A DNA stretch of 64,000 nt from Lasioglossum baleicum (GCF_051020765.1 NC_134935.1:18415579-18479578); one strand, 5' to 3'; counted from the stretch's first letter, positions 46,871 through 59,327 are shown. The notes: generated by a model from the sequence alone, not told the origin. Numbers and translations are program-made.

Positions 46871-48293
46871 TAATTTTTATTTATTTTTATTTTTGCATAC
46901 AACCTTGTAAATTGTAATTTTTAGAAAATATTTTTTGCACATCATTTAGTAAACCAATGCTTCTAATTGCTTACAAAACATCAGGTCATCTGGTATAATT
47001 ATAAAAAAGTTATTCTGTTTTAAAAATAATAATACAACGGCAATGGTCATTATCTAATAGTTACAAGAAGTAAATAAAATAAAAATGGCTGTGAATACTA
47101 AACAAGTATTAAATATTGATGTTATCAATATGCTTTCGTGAGGTTTTAAAAAGCATAGCATTATTTCGAATAAGACACCTGCTATATGAAAGTTACAGCT
47201 GTACCTGACGCACGTGCGTATACATATATGTACAATGTACATGTACATAAAAAACTACATACTACATACTTACATATACAAGTAACAGGTAAGCCCAACA
47301 TAGTTTAACACATCATATCGATAGGAATTTATAGTACCATAATGAGTCACCTGATTTTACGAACCCCTATTTTGTAATTACATACTATGAATTTCATAAT
47401 TATGTATATTCAACTAAACTTAGAGTTCAAAATAAAGAGTAACTTCAAAATAAATCATATTTGTTAACGTTAAAATAAATTATCATGTACTAACAGAAAA
47501 GCATTTATTTCAGCCGAAGGGTGCGATGCTTTTGTAATATGAACAAAGTATATACAGAATACTTCGTCCCTACTAACAAGCATAAAATTCGTAATTGTCG
47601 GTACTGTCGGATGTGACAAAAAATGTACGGCGCTTTTTCTATCTACTCTGTGGTAACTCGTTAGTGGTGATAATATGAATAATCCAGTACGAGACACTCG
47701 TAGAAGTCTAATTAGACTTCGTTAGAATTCGTAAGAAGTAAATAATAATTGTATTGAGGATTTATACATTTTATGTAGATAGTAAGAAAGTTGTTTGTAA
47801 TCGTGTTTGAAAATCACGATTGCCGGCAACCTGTTCCGCATTTTTTTCACACTGCTTCAAATGCGAATTAGAAAAATTAGTATAAAGGACACAAAAGACT
47901 GGTATCTGAGTGAGCCACGCCGACACATTCCAGCTGCCCGAGAGGTGTGTCATATTCCAGTCAAAGTGGCGCTTTTCTTTGTGTGCGTTCTCAGTGATGG
48001 CTTTGAGTTACGAATTGACTGAACATAGTACCTATTACTGTACAGTTTTGAAACTGTGGAAATTTGTTGAAGTCTGATCCGTCACGCTCCGAGGTGAAAC
48101 GCCATTCGGGTAAACTCGGAGAAGCCGAGTTTAGCCGAGCGATCGAGAAACAGACAGGTGTGCAATCGCCATAATTTTTCTAATTATCTTTAGACATTTA
48201 AAATAGACTGCGTTTAAGCGTGATGTGATGTTTATTGTTGTAAGTTATTTCAAAATATAGTACAAAAATATAGCTTTTCGTTTTACTTATGAG

Positions 48294-48430
48294 TGGACTG
48301 CGGATCTTTACGCAAAATAAAAATATTCTGCATTGATTGCGGGAAGCAGGAATAAAATAAAAATTGATTTCCACCCTTAACGACTTTTTGTTACCAATAT
48401 CTTCAGAAATGCATAAAGATCTGCAGTCGA
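48294..48430. mobile_element. TAGACTGCGGAT-family MITE
   Basis: 137 bp, TGGACTGCGGATCTTTACGC ... AAGATCTGCAGTCGA, flanked by CTTATGAG and CTTATGAA (7 of 8). It ends about 60 bp from the donor of the exon at 48489. Confidence 0.9.
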
Positions 48431-48488
48431 CTTATGAAAAAATTTGAAAAGAAACATTATTTTGAGAAAATGAGTAATTCATACTTAC

Positions 48489-48650
48489 TCTGTGCCTTCG
48501 TTTGTGTTTCCTTGGTTGGTTTCCGGCCAAGAGGAAGTTGTCATGTGGTACACTGGGCAGAGTGCTCCGTTTTTTCATTGATGTTCTTTTCGAGTCACGT
48601 CTCTTCTTTTTTCTTTTCCCACTATGAAATAATTTACCGAACATTTTCAT
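48489..48650 (-). CDS. candidate alternative first coding exon (basic N-terminus), probably of pyd
   Basis: An ATG at 48650 (or 48644) opens 54 codons ending at a strong donor, AGA/GTAAGT, in phase 0. The peptide MKMFGKLFHSGKRKKKRRD then SKRTSMKKRS... is intensely basic. Phase 0 matches the acceptor of the pyd PDZ1 exon at 42570, which is also used by the first exon at 43418-43531. There is no other minus-strand gene between, so an alternative pyd N-terminus is the simplest reading. It is inference; an independent gene is possible. Confidence 0.45.
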
Positions 48651-48753
48651 TCTTCGATTTGAATCCCTTCCTTATCTGCAGATCGATACAAAACACTGTC
48701 GATAATGTAACAGGAAACTGTCGGCACCGCGCGCGAACAAATACGTATCTGTA

Positions 48754-48980
48754 TCTCCTTAGCACTCGAGTGGCGATTCAGAGTCACCGCAAAAATGACC
48801 GTAGCATTATTCAAAATATTGTTTACATTATCAGTTTGTAACAAATCAATTACCAAACATTTAAGTATTGTATGAGGTGTAATGTCAATTTCATATCCAT
48901 AAAGTAAAACAAATCGTATAGAATGGAATTGTTCTAGTTCGGAAGAATAATGTTTAATAGCTTCGAGTGCAAAGGGGTTG
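48754..48980. mobile_element. TTAA piggyBac-like MITE, ends mutated
   Basis: About 227 bp, starting CCTTAGCACTCGAGTGGCGA and ending CTTCGAGTGCAAAGGGGTTG, with the interior CAATTTCATATCCATAAAGT shared with 23221 and 57068 copies. Confidence 0.8.
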
Positions 48981-49699
48981 AAGAATACTGCGTTACTCTA
49001 ATATAGATATGCATTACCAGGTTTGAAAGCGAAGAGTGCCTTATTTGAGGGTCCAATTTGATACAATAGCACTGCAGTCTTTTACAGAAATTCACTGTTC
49101 ACTGTTCACGCGCGTTTCTGACAGAAGCGACGATAGTAAACCACGTCCCGAGACAAGCAGAACTTGATATAATTTATTCTGAACGATTCAACAGGAGGAG
49201 CGACGACGCTGCGAGACTGATCGAACTTCGATTCACGAAGAAAGACTGGGAAATACTCGGAGGTACAATTTGAAATGTGGGCGGCTTCGTAGCGCAGCTT
49301 ATCACGGCGGGTGTTGCTGATATGGGATGAGCCGTTGGAATCGCTATGTCGTTCCTATTGTCGAGTCCGGAAGAACGACCAATCTATCGACCGAACGAAG
49401 CCCCAGAATCACAAATTGGCTTCATATTCACGACACGTTGACGTATTTTCCTTTGCTTTCAACCACCCTCTTAAAAACAGTCACAACATAACGGTGTTTC
49501 CCTAGAAAATTGATTTTATATTAACCCCTTGCCGTATCATTTTATCTTTTCAGGTACAGTGAAAAGTCTTTATCCTGAAAAATGTTTGTATGGCTGCATT
49601 TACTTCAACTTATTTTAATTATTTCATTTAATTAAGAGAAAGACGAAACATTCATATTTGTTAGAAATGTTTAAAATCTTATAGAGAGGATCATATAGT

Positions 49700-50174
49700 G
49701 ACATGAACATTTTTTGCGTGGGTAGAGGCATAGAGGACATTTCAAGGTCACCTTGATTTTTTAAAATGGAAACACCTACTTTCTGTATCATAAATCGATA
49801 AACTATCGAATTCTGAGTACAAATGTATTGACCTACATATGTCGTAAATCTAATAGTTTACGAGATATTATCCAAACAATTTTATTTCTTCTTTGGATAT
49901 TATCTCGTTAACTATTAGGTTTAGGACATATGAAGGCCAACACTTTTATACTCGGAATTCGATACTCTATCGATCTATGGTATAAAAAATAGGACATTCC
50001 ATTTAAAAAAATGAAGGTGACCTTCGTATCTCTAAAAAAGATTACGTAAAAACAAAAATTTTTTTGGTATCTATGAGCCCCATTTTACCATTCAACTTTG
50101 TCCTTCAGACATTTGACGATCTTTGAAAGCAACAAAGATATTTGAGGTGGCAACGTTAGGTGGCTCACCCTGTA
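49700..50174. mobile_element. inverted-repeat element ending in CACCCTGTA; left end eroded
   Basis: Central arms mirror each other (TCGATAAACTATCGAATTCT, ATATGTCGTAAATCTAATAG, TTACGAGATATTATCCAAA). The right part matches 3985-4155, and the end is GGTGGCTCACCCTGTA. Confidence 0.75.
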
Positions 50175-50205
50175 TATTTTAAGAAATTTTTGGGACTAAA
50201 CAATT

Positions 50206-50289
50206 GAAAAACCCCATCTTTGCAATATCGAGAAATGAGAAGGCGCATCCCGCACCCTTACAATCCTGGAAACGAGTCTACCCCCTACA
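50206..50289. mobile_element. solitary end of the GGGGGTAGACTCG family
   Basis: AAAACCCCATCTTTGCAATA TCGAGAAATGAGAAGGCGCA TCCCGCACCC ... GAGTCTACCCCCTA, an isolated single arm with no second arm nearby. Confidence 0.85.
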
Positions 50290-50821
50290 ACGGATTGGCT
50301 AAATATGTTACTGTCGGTCAACCAACCCTCTCGGATGGACGAGTTTGCGAGCACGGTAAACGCAGCAAGCGAAATCCAGACGTTAGTACATTATTTAGTA
50401 TAGTTGAACAGAAATTATGAATGAATATATTGTATGTACTCTTGAATTTTTAATCAAATATACGATGATACAGTAGCAAAAGCAATTAGTTCAAAGATAG
50501 TTGCAATAAAGACGCGAACAAAACACGAAAACAAATTTCTTTGAAAGTATATAATATCATATATATATGCATAAAGAGTGAAATATAGGAGATCGTCACA
50601 CATTAGGCACTCAAAATTTATTAAACAACAAAATTCTTACTATGTAATGATACAAACCCTAATAATACGTTCAACAAATATAGAAAATGCAACAAAACCG
50701 CGAAACGAAAACTTATGTTTTAAATATGAGGAACGCTATTGGACGATGGACGTTTCTTCCCCATCATCAAAGCTAAAATATCGTAAGTATATATTTGAGC
50801 TACGAATCGGAACGTTATGAA

Positions 50822-51622
50822 CAGGCAGCGGATTTTATGCGGATTTATGGCAAAAATGAATAGGTGTAATTTAAAACGTTTGAAACATTAGAACAATTTA
50901 AAAATACTGTTACATTATCTTCAGCCAATCAAATATGTACATATATATATATATACATATATGTATACATACATATACAGGGTGGTCCACGCAATTGTTT
51001 CAAGTCATAACTCCGTTATTATTGCATTTACGAAAAAATGCCAAAGGAGAAAGATAAATGGTTCGAAGAGCACTACATCTGTAGGCCTTTAAATTTTTTT
51101 TAGATGCAGCAGTGCATGTGCAATTAACAATTGCATCATTTCTTTAAATAGAAATACGTTACAAGAAATGATTAGAATGTAATGGAGAAGATTTTGAGCA
51201 TCTTCTTCAATAAAGACATTTTTTGAAAATATCTCGAGATCTAATAATTTTTTGCCATGGTATCCTAATCATTTTTTACGTAGAATGAACAGAAGAATCT
51301 ATCTGTGTAAAAAAGAATAGGCATTTCTATTTAAAGAAATGATGCAATTGTTAATTGCACATGCACTGCTGCATCTAAAAAAAATTTAAAGGCCTACAGA
51401 TGTAGTGCTCTTCGAACCATTTATCTTTCTCCTTTGGCATTTTTTCGTAAATGCAATAATAACGGAGTTATGACTTGAAACAATTGCGTGGACCACCCTG
51501 TATACATATACATATAAAACAAAAGAAAGAAAGAAAGGAAGAAAACAAAATTCTATTTCACTCCAGATTGTGTTGCAATTCACGTAGAAAATTTGTTATT
51601 TTGCATAAAGATCCGCTGTCTA
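50822..51622. mobile_element. TAGACTGCGGAT-family element split by another palindromic MITE
   Basis: The outer ends ACAGGCAGCGGATTTTATGC and AAGATCCGCTGTCTA are flanked by GTTATGAA and GCTATGAA. The interior is interrupted by the element at 50976-51502 within a TA-rich tract. Confidence 0.8.
50976..51502. mobile_element. long palindromic MITE, TACAGGGTGGTCC family
   Basis: 527 bp with arms of about 190 bp that are nearly perfect (CACGCAATTGTTTCAAGTCA, GGTTCGAAGAGCACTACATC, TGTAGGCCTTTAAATTTTTT, TGTGCAATTAACAATTGCAT). High identity suggests a recent insertion. Confidence 0.93.
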
Positions 51623-52518
51623 GCTATGAAAATAACGAGAAGTAAGCATTTATCAAGATCTACATATATATATATATTTTAATTGATACACTTCGATAAC
51701 ACAGTTTCGTTCAAATTCTCGATGTCCGGCAAATAATGGAATATCAGTTGTCATGTCATAGAGAACGTTTATAATATATATATATATATTCTTCGTAATT
51801 ATTATTTAGATCTAGATTTTTCATCTACTTGTTCCTTTCCGAATGATAGACTTCTCGTTGATTTTCATACATGGTTCCTCCACGGATCCATGCCGAAACA
51901 ATTTTGTTGTACATATGTGGCAGACCCCACGGAGTTCTATACTTATTGTGAAAGAAACAGAAATTTTACTCTGTTTTAACTCGAGGCATGTCTTCCTTAT
52001 GGTGCCTTTTCGATTTAGCGCCATAGGGTCTCCCCTCCTAATCTATCGACAATGTATACTGTTCCTCAACTAATAGAAACCAGCGAAATAAAACTCCGTT
52101 AAAAATTAAACGATATTTATGCTTCGTTCATGGAAATCTCCTAGGCAACCACACAGTTTTAATTGGTTCACGCACGCCCCAATGCAACCGCGTCAGAGTA
52201 AATGGATCGAAGCTACTGATTTTTGGCTATCATTCGATCGTTCAACTCGCATAAAAATAATTACTTGCATGTATTCTCATCTATAGTTTATAGTTACATG
52301 ATTATACTTCTTTCTAAACACTCAGATCTTTACTGTTTCGAATGCAAATACAGCTACGCTATATACGAGGTGTCCCAACGGATCGGCCGAGACTAAGCAT
52401 TTAATTCGCTTATGTTCTTTCTCGTTTCTATTATAATAAAGAATAGAAAATCGCAAAACATTCCACCGAAGAAATAAAATTTGTAGAAAAGTAAACTATA
52501 ATCATATTCGCAAAAAAT

Positions 52519-52519
<1 letters not shown>

Positions 52520-52551
<32 letters not shown>
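52520..52551. repeat. (AT)n microsatellite
   Basis: About 16 AT dinucleotides followed by a T run. Confidence 0.95.
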
Positions 52552-52553
<2 letters not shown>

Positions 52554-54802
52554 TTGTCCATGTTAAACTGTTTGATATTTATTTGAATGAGACACCTAGT
52601 ATAATCACAATGATACAACAACTATTTAATTATCGATACCACTTTTAATAAATACTCTCACCTTCTCAGCAAGAACAGTGTTCACATTGTGTGTGAATGT
52701 AGTAAATAGTCATTATTAAAAGAACTGAAGTTCAGGCGGAAGTTAAATATGTACCACGAGAAGATCTCTATTTGTTATTGGCCCAAGAACATTTTCCTTA
52801 CTCGGAAAAAGTTGTTTATAATAACGACAACAATACACGATTGTTGAGAAATGAACAGTAATCGAACGCACGAACAATAATATGAAAAAGTAATGGTAGA
52901 CCTAATTATATTATGTTTTACGTTGTACTATTGTCGTTATGATAGACACAAAAATTATGATACTATCAATTCGATTTGTTTTCGAAAAAGAACGCAATAT
53001 TGACAGCGCTCCGAAAGAAGTAATAGTACAGCTTGTCATAGAAACAGATTTTTATTTGTTGTTCTTGAACACGGCATTGCCATGCAAGCTGCTACTTAAT
53101 TTTTACCGCCGAAACAGGGCAGTGAGGACAACACGAAGAAATTGAGACAGCCATGCCATTAGTCGCAAGATTTGTAGCAGTTTTCTTTTGTAACGTCGCT
53201 CCAATATTGCTGAAATTTTAACTTACACATTTATAACCGAGCGTTTCGAACAGAAACAGAAAGAGACGTAAATTCGTCAACGTTCAATGTTAAATCGAAG
53301 TAAAAAATATTGTCTAACTATTTAGGTACTTCCCAAATAATCGAAGTACTTTGGCTTGGACTGAAAATCCATACATGAACGTAATTCTATTAATAATTAC
53401 AAATAATAATGTAGACTACGAGTGAGGACGTAACAGGTACGAAACAGAGACATAAAGCAAAATGATAGAGGAAAGTTAACGTGAAAACCGAAATAGGTTT
53501 GAAATTGAAAAACAGAACAAGTAGAAATTAAATAACGAAAAACAAGAGACAAATAGTAAGCTCGAAACATCAACAAACAAAAGAACAAAAGATCTATAAA
53601 TTAAACAATGCATAATCACACTAAGTTCCGAAAATAACTAGATAAAAACAACAAAAACGAAAAAACAAACCCTCGTTAAAATTTATAAATCCCTAACAAA
53701 CTCGAATGTTACAATGGACAATATAGACAAAAGGCTTGAAACGCCATTTCTTCGACGACATACATTACAAATAATGGAGAAACCGGGAGAAGAATTATCA
53801 ATTATTATCAAAGAAAAAGATATTTGGCGTAAAGAATTGCTTAAAGTAGTAAAGATCGATAATTGATACAATATGTACATTTCACAAATTTTTTACGTCT
53901 CGTTGAGCGATTAATACAGTGATAGTAATTCTTGATAAATTGCTTTAAACATTGCTTTCCCAAATTTCTCGATTATTTATATCGTATTTGTACAGAGAAT
54001 TAAACAGTCTTATATTCCGAATAAGTAATAAATACCAATATTAACAAAACATAACGAAACAATCTCAGTTTTATATTCAACTTTTAATATATGTATATTA
54101 GAATCCGATTATCGTTAGTTAGAATACACGACACACACCACATCGAGTCGATAATAAAATTCTGGTTATTAGTACATTTACAAAAAAAAAATTACTTGCA
54201 ATTCGCTTGAGTGAGACACACAGATGTGGCACGTGGCGAATCACTAGTAAAACAGATCCTCTAGTAAGATCGTGTCGTGTAATGATAAATGGATCGAGAA
54301 ATAAGATGCTTAACTGACTCTTAATTTCTGATAGGTCCTGCGTATCGAAAAGGTACAATCGTATCCGCGATTCCTTATGAACACGATATAACACAGTAAA
54401 ATATATGTGCATGTAACTACTTAAGAATTATTACGGAGCCGCTATCCTGTATCCGTTTACATTACATGTATGTATATATGTCGTACATACATATATACGT
54501 GTACATATACATGGCGTTCTGAAAACGGTAATACAAATGAAAAACATAGAAATTTCTTTAAGAGTGAAATCTTTTATTGCCATCCACTGTGGCTACGATT
54601 AAATACAGTGCAGCTGTGCGTTCACTTTAAACATTCTTGATTAGATAACGAAGCTGCGTGCAAATTCAACACCTTAATTATCAAAATAAAGAAAAAATCC
54701 GAAACTTAAAAACCATTTCTGTCTTTTTTTTAGGAATACAGAGAATTCATACATTTTTCACTTGTACAGCTCTATTTTCGGTACACCTTATACGTTATAT
54801 TC

Positions 54803-54858
54803 ATATATATATATATATATATATATATGTATTTATATTTATATATATATATATATAA
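54803..54858. repeat. (AT)n / (TTTATA) microsatellite tract
   Basis: Two runs of AT repeats separated by GTATTTATATTT. Confidence 0.93.
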
Positions 54859-55174
54859 TTTTGTGGATGGTAAGTGCCCATCTTTCTTTTACTTTTCCTT
54901 TTTCCTCCTGCGCTTTTACAGTTCTCCCATTTTATTTCAATCTCAAATGTATACTCGAGGGCATCGAATCAATTATTTCTTCTGTTTTGTTTGTTCTTTG
55001 TTTATGCTTACGCCATATTGATCTTAGGTGTAAGACTTAGTAAGTGGTCAACAATAAGAAGCACAGTTTCAACAAGTAACGTTTCTTGTCTTCCACTCAT
55101 AGATTCATGCATACTATGTATACTTTTACACAAACATACACACTTATTCACACAGGCATACATTCTCTGTTTTG

Positions 55175-55213
55175 TTCTCTCTCTTTTTCTCCCTCTCTCT
55201 CTCTCTCTTTCTC
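55175..55213 (+). repeat. CT-rich microsatellite
   Basis: CTCTCTCTTTTTCTCCCTCT and following CTCTCTCTCTCTTTCTCC. Confidence 0.9.
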
Positions 55214-55306
55214 CTACTTACTTCTCGTCGACTTTCACATCCAACCCCCTTTGCCTTGTCCTCCCTTTCTTTCATTCGCTATAATTGTCTTACTATGAAA
55301 ACTTAC

Positions 55307-55398
55307 TCTATTGACATTGCTCAATGATCTATCGAGTAGTCGAAGAGTTTCATATGGAGCATTTGTCTTCTTCTCATCTATTGATTCTTGTGTTGTAT
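55307..55398 (-). CDS. orphan internal exon on the minus strand, gene unknown
   Basis: A strong acceptor (TTTTTGTTTTTCTATTTCAG) and donor (AATAGA/GTAAGT) bracket 92 bp that is open only if entered in phase 1. The peptide TTQESIDEKKTNAPYETLRL then LDRSLSNVNR has coding character. It leaves in phase 0, compatible with the pyd PDZ1 exon. Its upstream partner is not seen: no synaptogyrin exon ends in phase 1. It may be an exon of a long pyd isoform whose promoter is beyond synaptogyrin. Alternatively, translation could start at the ATG 55432 without splicing. Confidence 0.4.
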
Positions 55399-55920
55399 CT
55401 GAAATAGAAAAACAAAAAACTATTATAAACATTTCTTACTACTTCATAATGAATAGTAACAGCATGATTATAGTGTTTGTTTTGTTCTATACTGCATTTT
55501 TTTATTATGCCTCATTCTTCTGGTGGGAATATATTCTACAGTCTTAAACTTGTTATGAAATATATTTTTTTAGCACATTAAATAAACATGTCAGTGTGTA
55601 CCATCAGTGGTACACACAGTCTGTTGTTTAACGTGTTCCATCAGTGGCACGGAACGTGTTAAACATGTACAACAACTCTTTCCTTTTTCAGAAAAGTAAA
55701 TTTGTATATTAGTTATCTATACATGAACTTGATCATATAACCATAGGGATAGAGCCATTAATTTTTTATTAGGTAAACAAAATCAAATTCTCTTGAATAA
55801 ACGAATAAAAGTTACATCTACGTCATAAGTTGTTGTACAAAATGATGCATTTACCAAAAAATATATGTGAAATAGAACAAATTTAAGTTTACCAATAGTC
55901 TCAGATTACATCTGAAGGGG
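55399..55920 (-). other. synaptogyrin 3' UTR region
   Basis: About 520 bp directly downstream of the Syngr stop. It is AT-rich, with minus-strand AATAAA matches near 55499 and 55766 that could serve polyadenylation. Confidence 0.4.
55626..55664. repeat. 39-bp palindrome with TTAA at both ends
   Basis: GTTTAACGTGTTCCATCAGT / GGCACGGAACGTGTTAAAC; preceded at 55591-55613 by a related inverted pair (GTGTACCATCAG / TGGTACACAC). It could be a solo foldback remnant of a TTAA element or an RNA hairpin in the Syngr 3' UTR. Confidence 0.6.
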
Positions 55921-58900
55921 TTAGTAAGCTGGTGCTTGGAACTCGGGCATCCGTTGTTGCTGCTGTTGCTGCTGTTGTTGTTGGCCGAAAGGGGGATCTT
56001 GATATCCGGCATCAGTTGCATCGGGATAACTTGTGTAGCCTGTTCCTCCAACAGGATCTGCTTCATAACTAGGTGCAAAAGCAGCATCAGTTCCTTGCTT
56101 GAATCTTTGGAAGGCAAGCCAGGCACAGAGAGCCTATTAATATTAAACGAAATATATTAAATTCAGGATTAGAAGTACAGTTAAAAATAAAATCAATGTT
56201 CCCTTAATATAAGATATTATTTCAACTAATCCACAATTGTTTGAAACTGCTTGTTATTGTTTTGTTTGTGAATCATCACTTTTAAATTGTTCATATAGTT
56301 GTAATGGCTACGCAAAAGAAATGTATGGCCTATGTACCCAGGTAAAAATGGAGAAGAAAGAAAAGGCGATAGCACTCTCGACATTGGTCACTCCATAGTT
56401 ATTCTCCGGTGTAGTTGATTTGTTCCAAGCATTGGTTAAATAACAAAATCCAACGAAGTAGAGGAATGCCCAAAGACCTGAAAATCTAAACGCCAAAGTC
56501 GAATATTTTATACTTTGCATAAATATAAAAGAAATTCTTACACCAGGGGGACAAAAGTATTCGTACAGCAGCAATGTAGGAATAAGAAGAGCTGTATTAT
56601 CTAAATTATTGATTACATTAACCTTTTGCACTCTGAGCTATTTTATTAACTTTTTTCTTCCAACCATATTGGTTGGATACCAATATTTAATAATGTATGT
56701 ACGCGATTGATTGCTAAGGGTTAACAGTCTCTTCTGCCGACCACTCCTCTTTGCATTTCTACTTATTATTCCTACTGTTACGAATTTGTTTGTAATGCTT
56801 TACAAACACTTGTTACTGTACGAATAAATTAAATAAATTTGTCCACCACTGTATATGTATTAGTCCAGAAGTTATGTATCACGACATTCATTTCGATATT
56901 TGGATCACAAAATTGAAGTCATTCACGATCACTGAGCGGCCATCCCTACCATTCAATTGTTTTTTTTACTATGACCGACTTGTATTGTGATTCGCAACTG
57001 AAAAAATAGACATTCTACAATATTGTTCCTAAGAATTAATAAATATAGACCCCGTAATAAAGATATCTTAACCCTTAGCACTCGAGTGGTAACTCTGAGA
57101 GGAGCCACTAAAAATTATTGTACCATTATTCAAAGTATTTTTTACATTATTAAATATGTTAACAATTTCATATCCATAGAATGAATAAAATCATATAGAA
57201 TGGAATTATTCTAAGTTCGAAGAAATGTTTAATTTTCGAGTTAAAATAGCTCCGAGTGCAAAGGGTTAAATATTGAATTTTAAATGGTATAAATTATTTT
57301 TTTTTCTCATTGCGAATTACGATTGCGATTCTGAAAATTATCCATATGAAGCCCGAATAGATAAGAAAAAAGCAGGCAAATAAATAATTCATTCTTTTGT
57401 TGTTACGAAATCGAGAAAAGAATTAATGTTAAAATTTAAGTAAAAAACCGTTCAAATTGATTTGTACATTATCATTTATCGATAAAATGCAATTCTATTT
57501 GTGACCCAAGCTAACAATAAGGAAGAATAAAGTTGATAACAGTACCCCAGATCGAGCAGGACGAAATGCTTTCTGGTTTTAACGGAGGACATCTGCTCGA
57601 AGAGGTATTCCCCGATAAGAAATCCGATGCTGGCAAGGAAGGCAAGGACTCCGATTCCGATTCCATAATTACAGGCGTTGTGATCCCCATTGTAGAGGCA
57701 CTCTTCTTTTCCGTCTGGTCTTGTAATGTAGCCCTTGCTGCTTATGCATCCGAACACAATTATCGCAAAGAGCTGCAAAATTTAACGATGACATTGCGAA
57801 TTTTTTAATTTACTTAAAAGGTAATACGCGAATCGATGTTCTATCAACATTCAAATTTTCGCGCCATTTCCTCTATAATATTCGAGAAGACAAAAACTAA
57901 ATATGTGAATTTTGAAATAATTATTATAATATATTCTATCTCGTAAAAAAAGACTTCGAACTCATTCGTTCGACATATTTGTTTTTGTTCATATCAAATC
58001 GAATCTAGGTCTTTAACTAGGTCCATATCCGCCTCGACGTGGGAACGGATCGAAGATGAGAACTCTAAGAAATATACATATATGTAATCAAAAGCATAAA
58101 GAAAATTCAATTACACGGCCGGGAGAGATATGATAAGCATAATTGATTTATTTGTTTATATCGTTTACAGAAACGAAAAGCGACTCGTCAAATCCATTGC
58201 TATAGCTAACATAGCGGAAATTCTTAAACAAACGAAAAATAAAATAATATGTCTACAAAGTGAAAACGATTGCTCGAATACTGGAAAAATTAATTTTAAT
58301 AAACGAGATACACTATAATTATACTTCCTATGAATGTTGAATTATTTTTAAGAATATTCGTTAAATTTCCCACTTCCATAATAATGATCACCAATGGAAT
58401 TCAATATACTTCTGACCCTTTTAATTCAGGTCAAATGAAAATATGTACAAATTTTGACATTTTACAATAGGATATTCAAACAATAATTAAACATTTAGTC
58501 TCAGAGATTTAATAATAACGTTTTCACATTTGATTCTTCTCTATATTAAATAACAAAGATATGGAAAAGATGTTCAAAAATTTATGAAAAGAAACATTTT
58601 TACGAAAAACACTCCCCGTCACATTCGTCAAGTTGTCGAATGTGGCAAAATTCATGCGGTTTTCGCTTGTTCGTAGCATGACAAATTAATTAAGGGATAT
58701 CCTCTCCGTTTGAAACGATTTTCTGCATTCTCACAATCAGCTAGAATTAGAATGTCGTTAAAACCGTACATGGAGTTTCCAAGAAGAACGACACCCGGAA
58801 TCGATCCTGGTATCTCATTGGTATCTTATTTGCTTTGACGTCGAAATCGACTAATTCGAAAAACCATGTGAACAATCTTCGCGATGAAAATCCTTCGAGA

Positions 58901-59327
58901 TTTAGCTTAGAAGAATCATACAGATAACCCTTGGAATATACGTATAATTGATGTTTCGACTCGTTCGAGTCGATTAAATGTCACAATGGGGATAAACGTA
59001 AACTAAACGATTATTAATGGACGCAATTGTACGGAATTTGCTATTATGGGGTGTATTACGAGAATTTGCGAAAAATCAATAGAACCCCATCGTGTCGTGT
59101 TGGGGGAGGGGGTAGTGGTTCACCGTTTAAAATCAATGCTCGACGCATAAAATCGACATTTCGTTTAATTTCGAAAGACGTCGCCTATGAACACGGTTAG
59201 GTGTTTGGTTGTCGATGCTATAACTTACCAGGCATACTGCTCTTAGGATGACTTGAGTCCTTTGGACGAAGGCAATGGGGTCGAAAGGGGCTCCTGCCTT
59301 TCCTCCACCGTACGCTCCACCGTCCAT
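55921..59327 (-). CDS. Syngr: synaptogyrin (four-helix synaptic vesicle membrane protein)
   Basis: Four exons: 59229-59327, 57546-57772, 56338-56485 and 55921-56133, in phase, giving 228 residues. It is a MARVEL-domain protein of synaptic and synaptic-like vesicles that affects vesicle biogenesis and exocytosis. The start MDGGAYGGGKAGAPFDPIAF matches the insect consensus. Four membrane segments are visible (LFAIIVFGCIS, YGIGIGVLAFLASIGFLIG, FSGLWAFLYFVGFCYL, AIAFSFFSIFTWALCAWLAF), as is the conserved lumenal loop with two Cys (EECLYNGDHNAC). The exon-3 acceptor GCGTTTAG at 56486 was preferred over the nearby TTTTCAG because only it keeps phase and restores DLGFSGLW. The cytosolic tail is Tyr/Pro/Gly-rich with a run of about ten Gln before the end. 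Intron 2 contains two TTAA MITEs. Confidence 0.95.
56618..56724. mobile_element. TTAA piggyBac-like MITE, short copy
   Basis: 107 bp, TTAACCTTTTGCACTCTGAG ... GATTGCTAAGGGTTAA, in Syngr intron 2. It has both TTAA ends but a much-reduced interior. Confidence 0.85.
57068..57269. mobile_element. TTAA piggyBac-like MITE, reference copy
   Basis: 202 bp, TTAACCCTTAGCACTCGAGT ... CTCCGAGTGCAAAGGGTTAA, in Syngr intron 2. The best preserved copy of the family, with TTAA on both sides and imperfect inverted ends. Confidence 0.9.

Larger units (their letters stand above)
43532..48488. other. pyd upstream region or large first intron
   Basis: About 5 kb between the pyd start at 43531 and the candidate alternative first exon at 48489-48650. 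Many longish open frames occur but none has convincing composition or splice sites. It contains a GC-rich block (46240-46660), a dispersed repeat (46783-46870) and one MITE (48294-48430). Confidence 0.45.
48651..55306. other. long repeat-rich spacer or intron
   Basis: About 6.7 kb with no convincing coding exon. It holds several MITEs listed separately, TA microsatellites (50945-50966, 51667-51680, 51775-51788, 52520-52551, 54803-54858), and a CT-rich tract (55175-55213). If the exons at 48489 and 55307 belong to pyd, this is intronic. Confidence 0.45.

Noticed and set aside
57533..57808. 91-codon plus-strand frame opposite Syngr exon 2
   Set aside because: Antisense shadow of a confirmed synaptogyrin exon.
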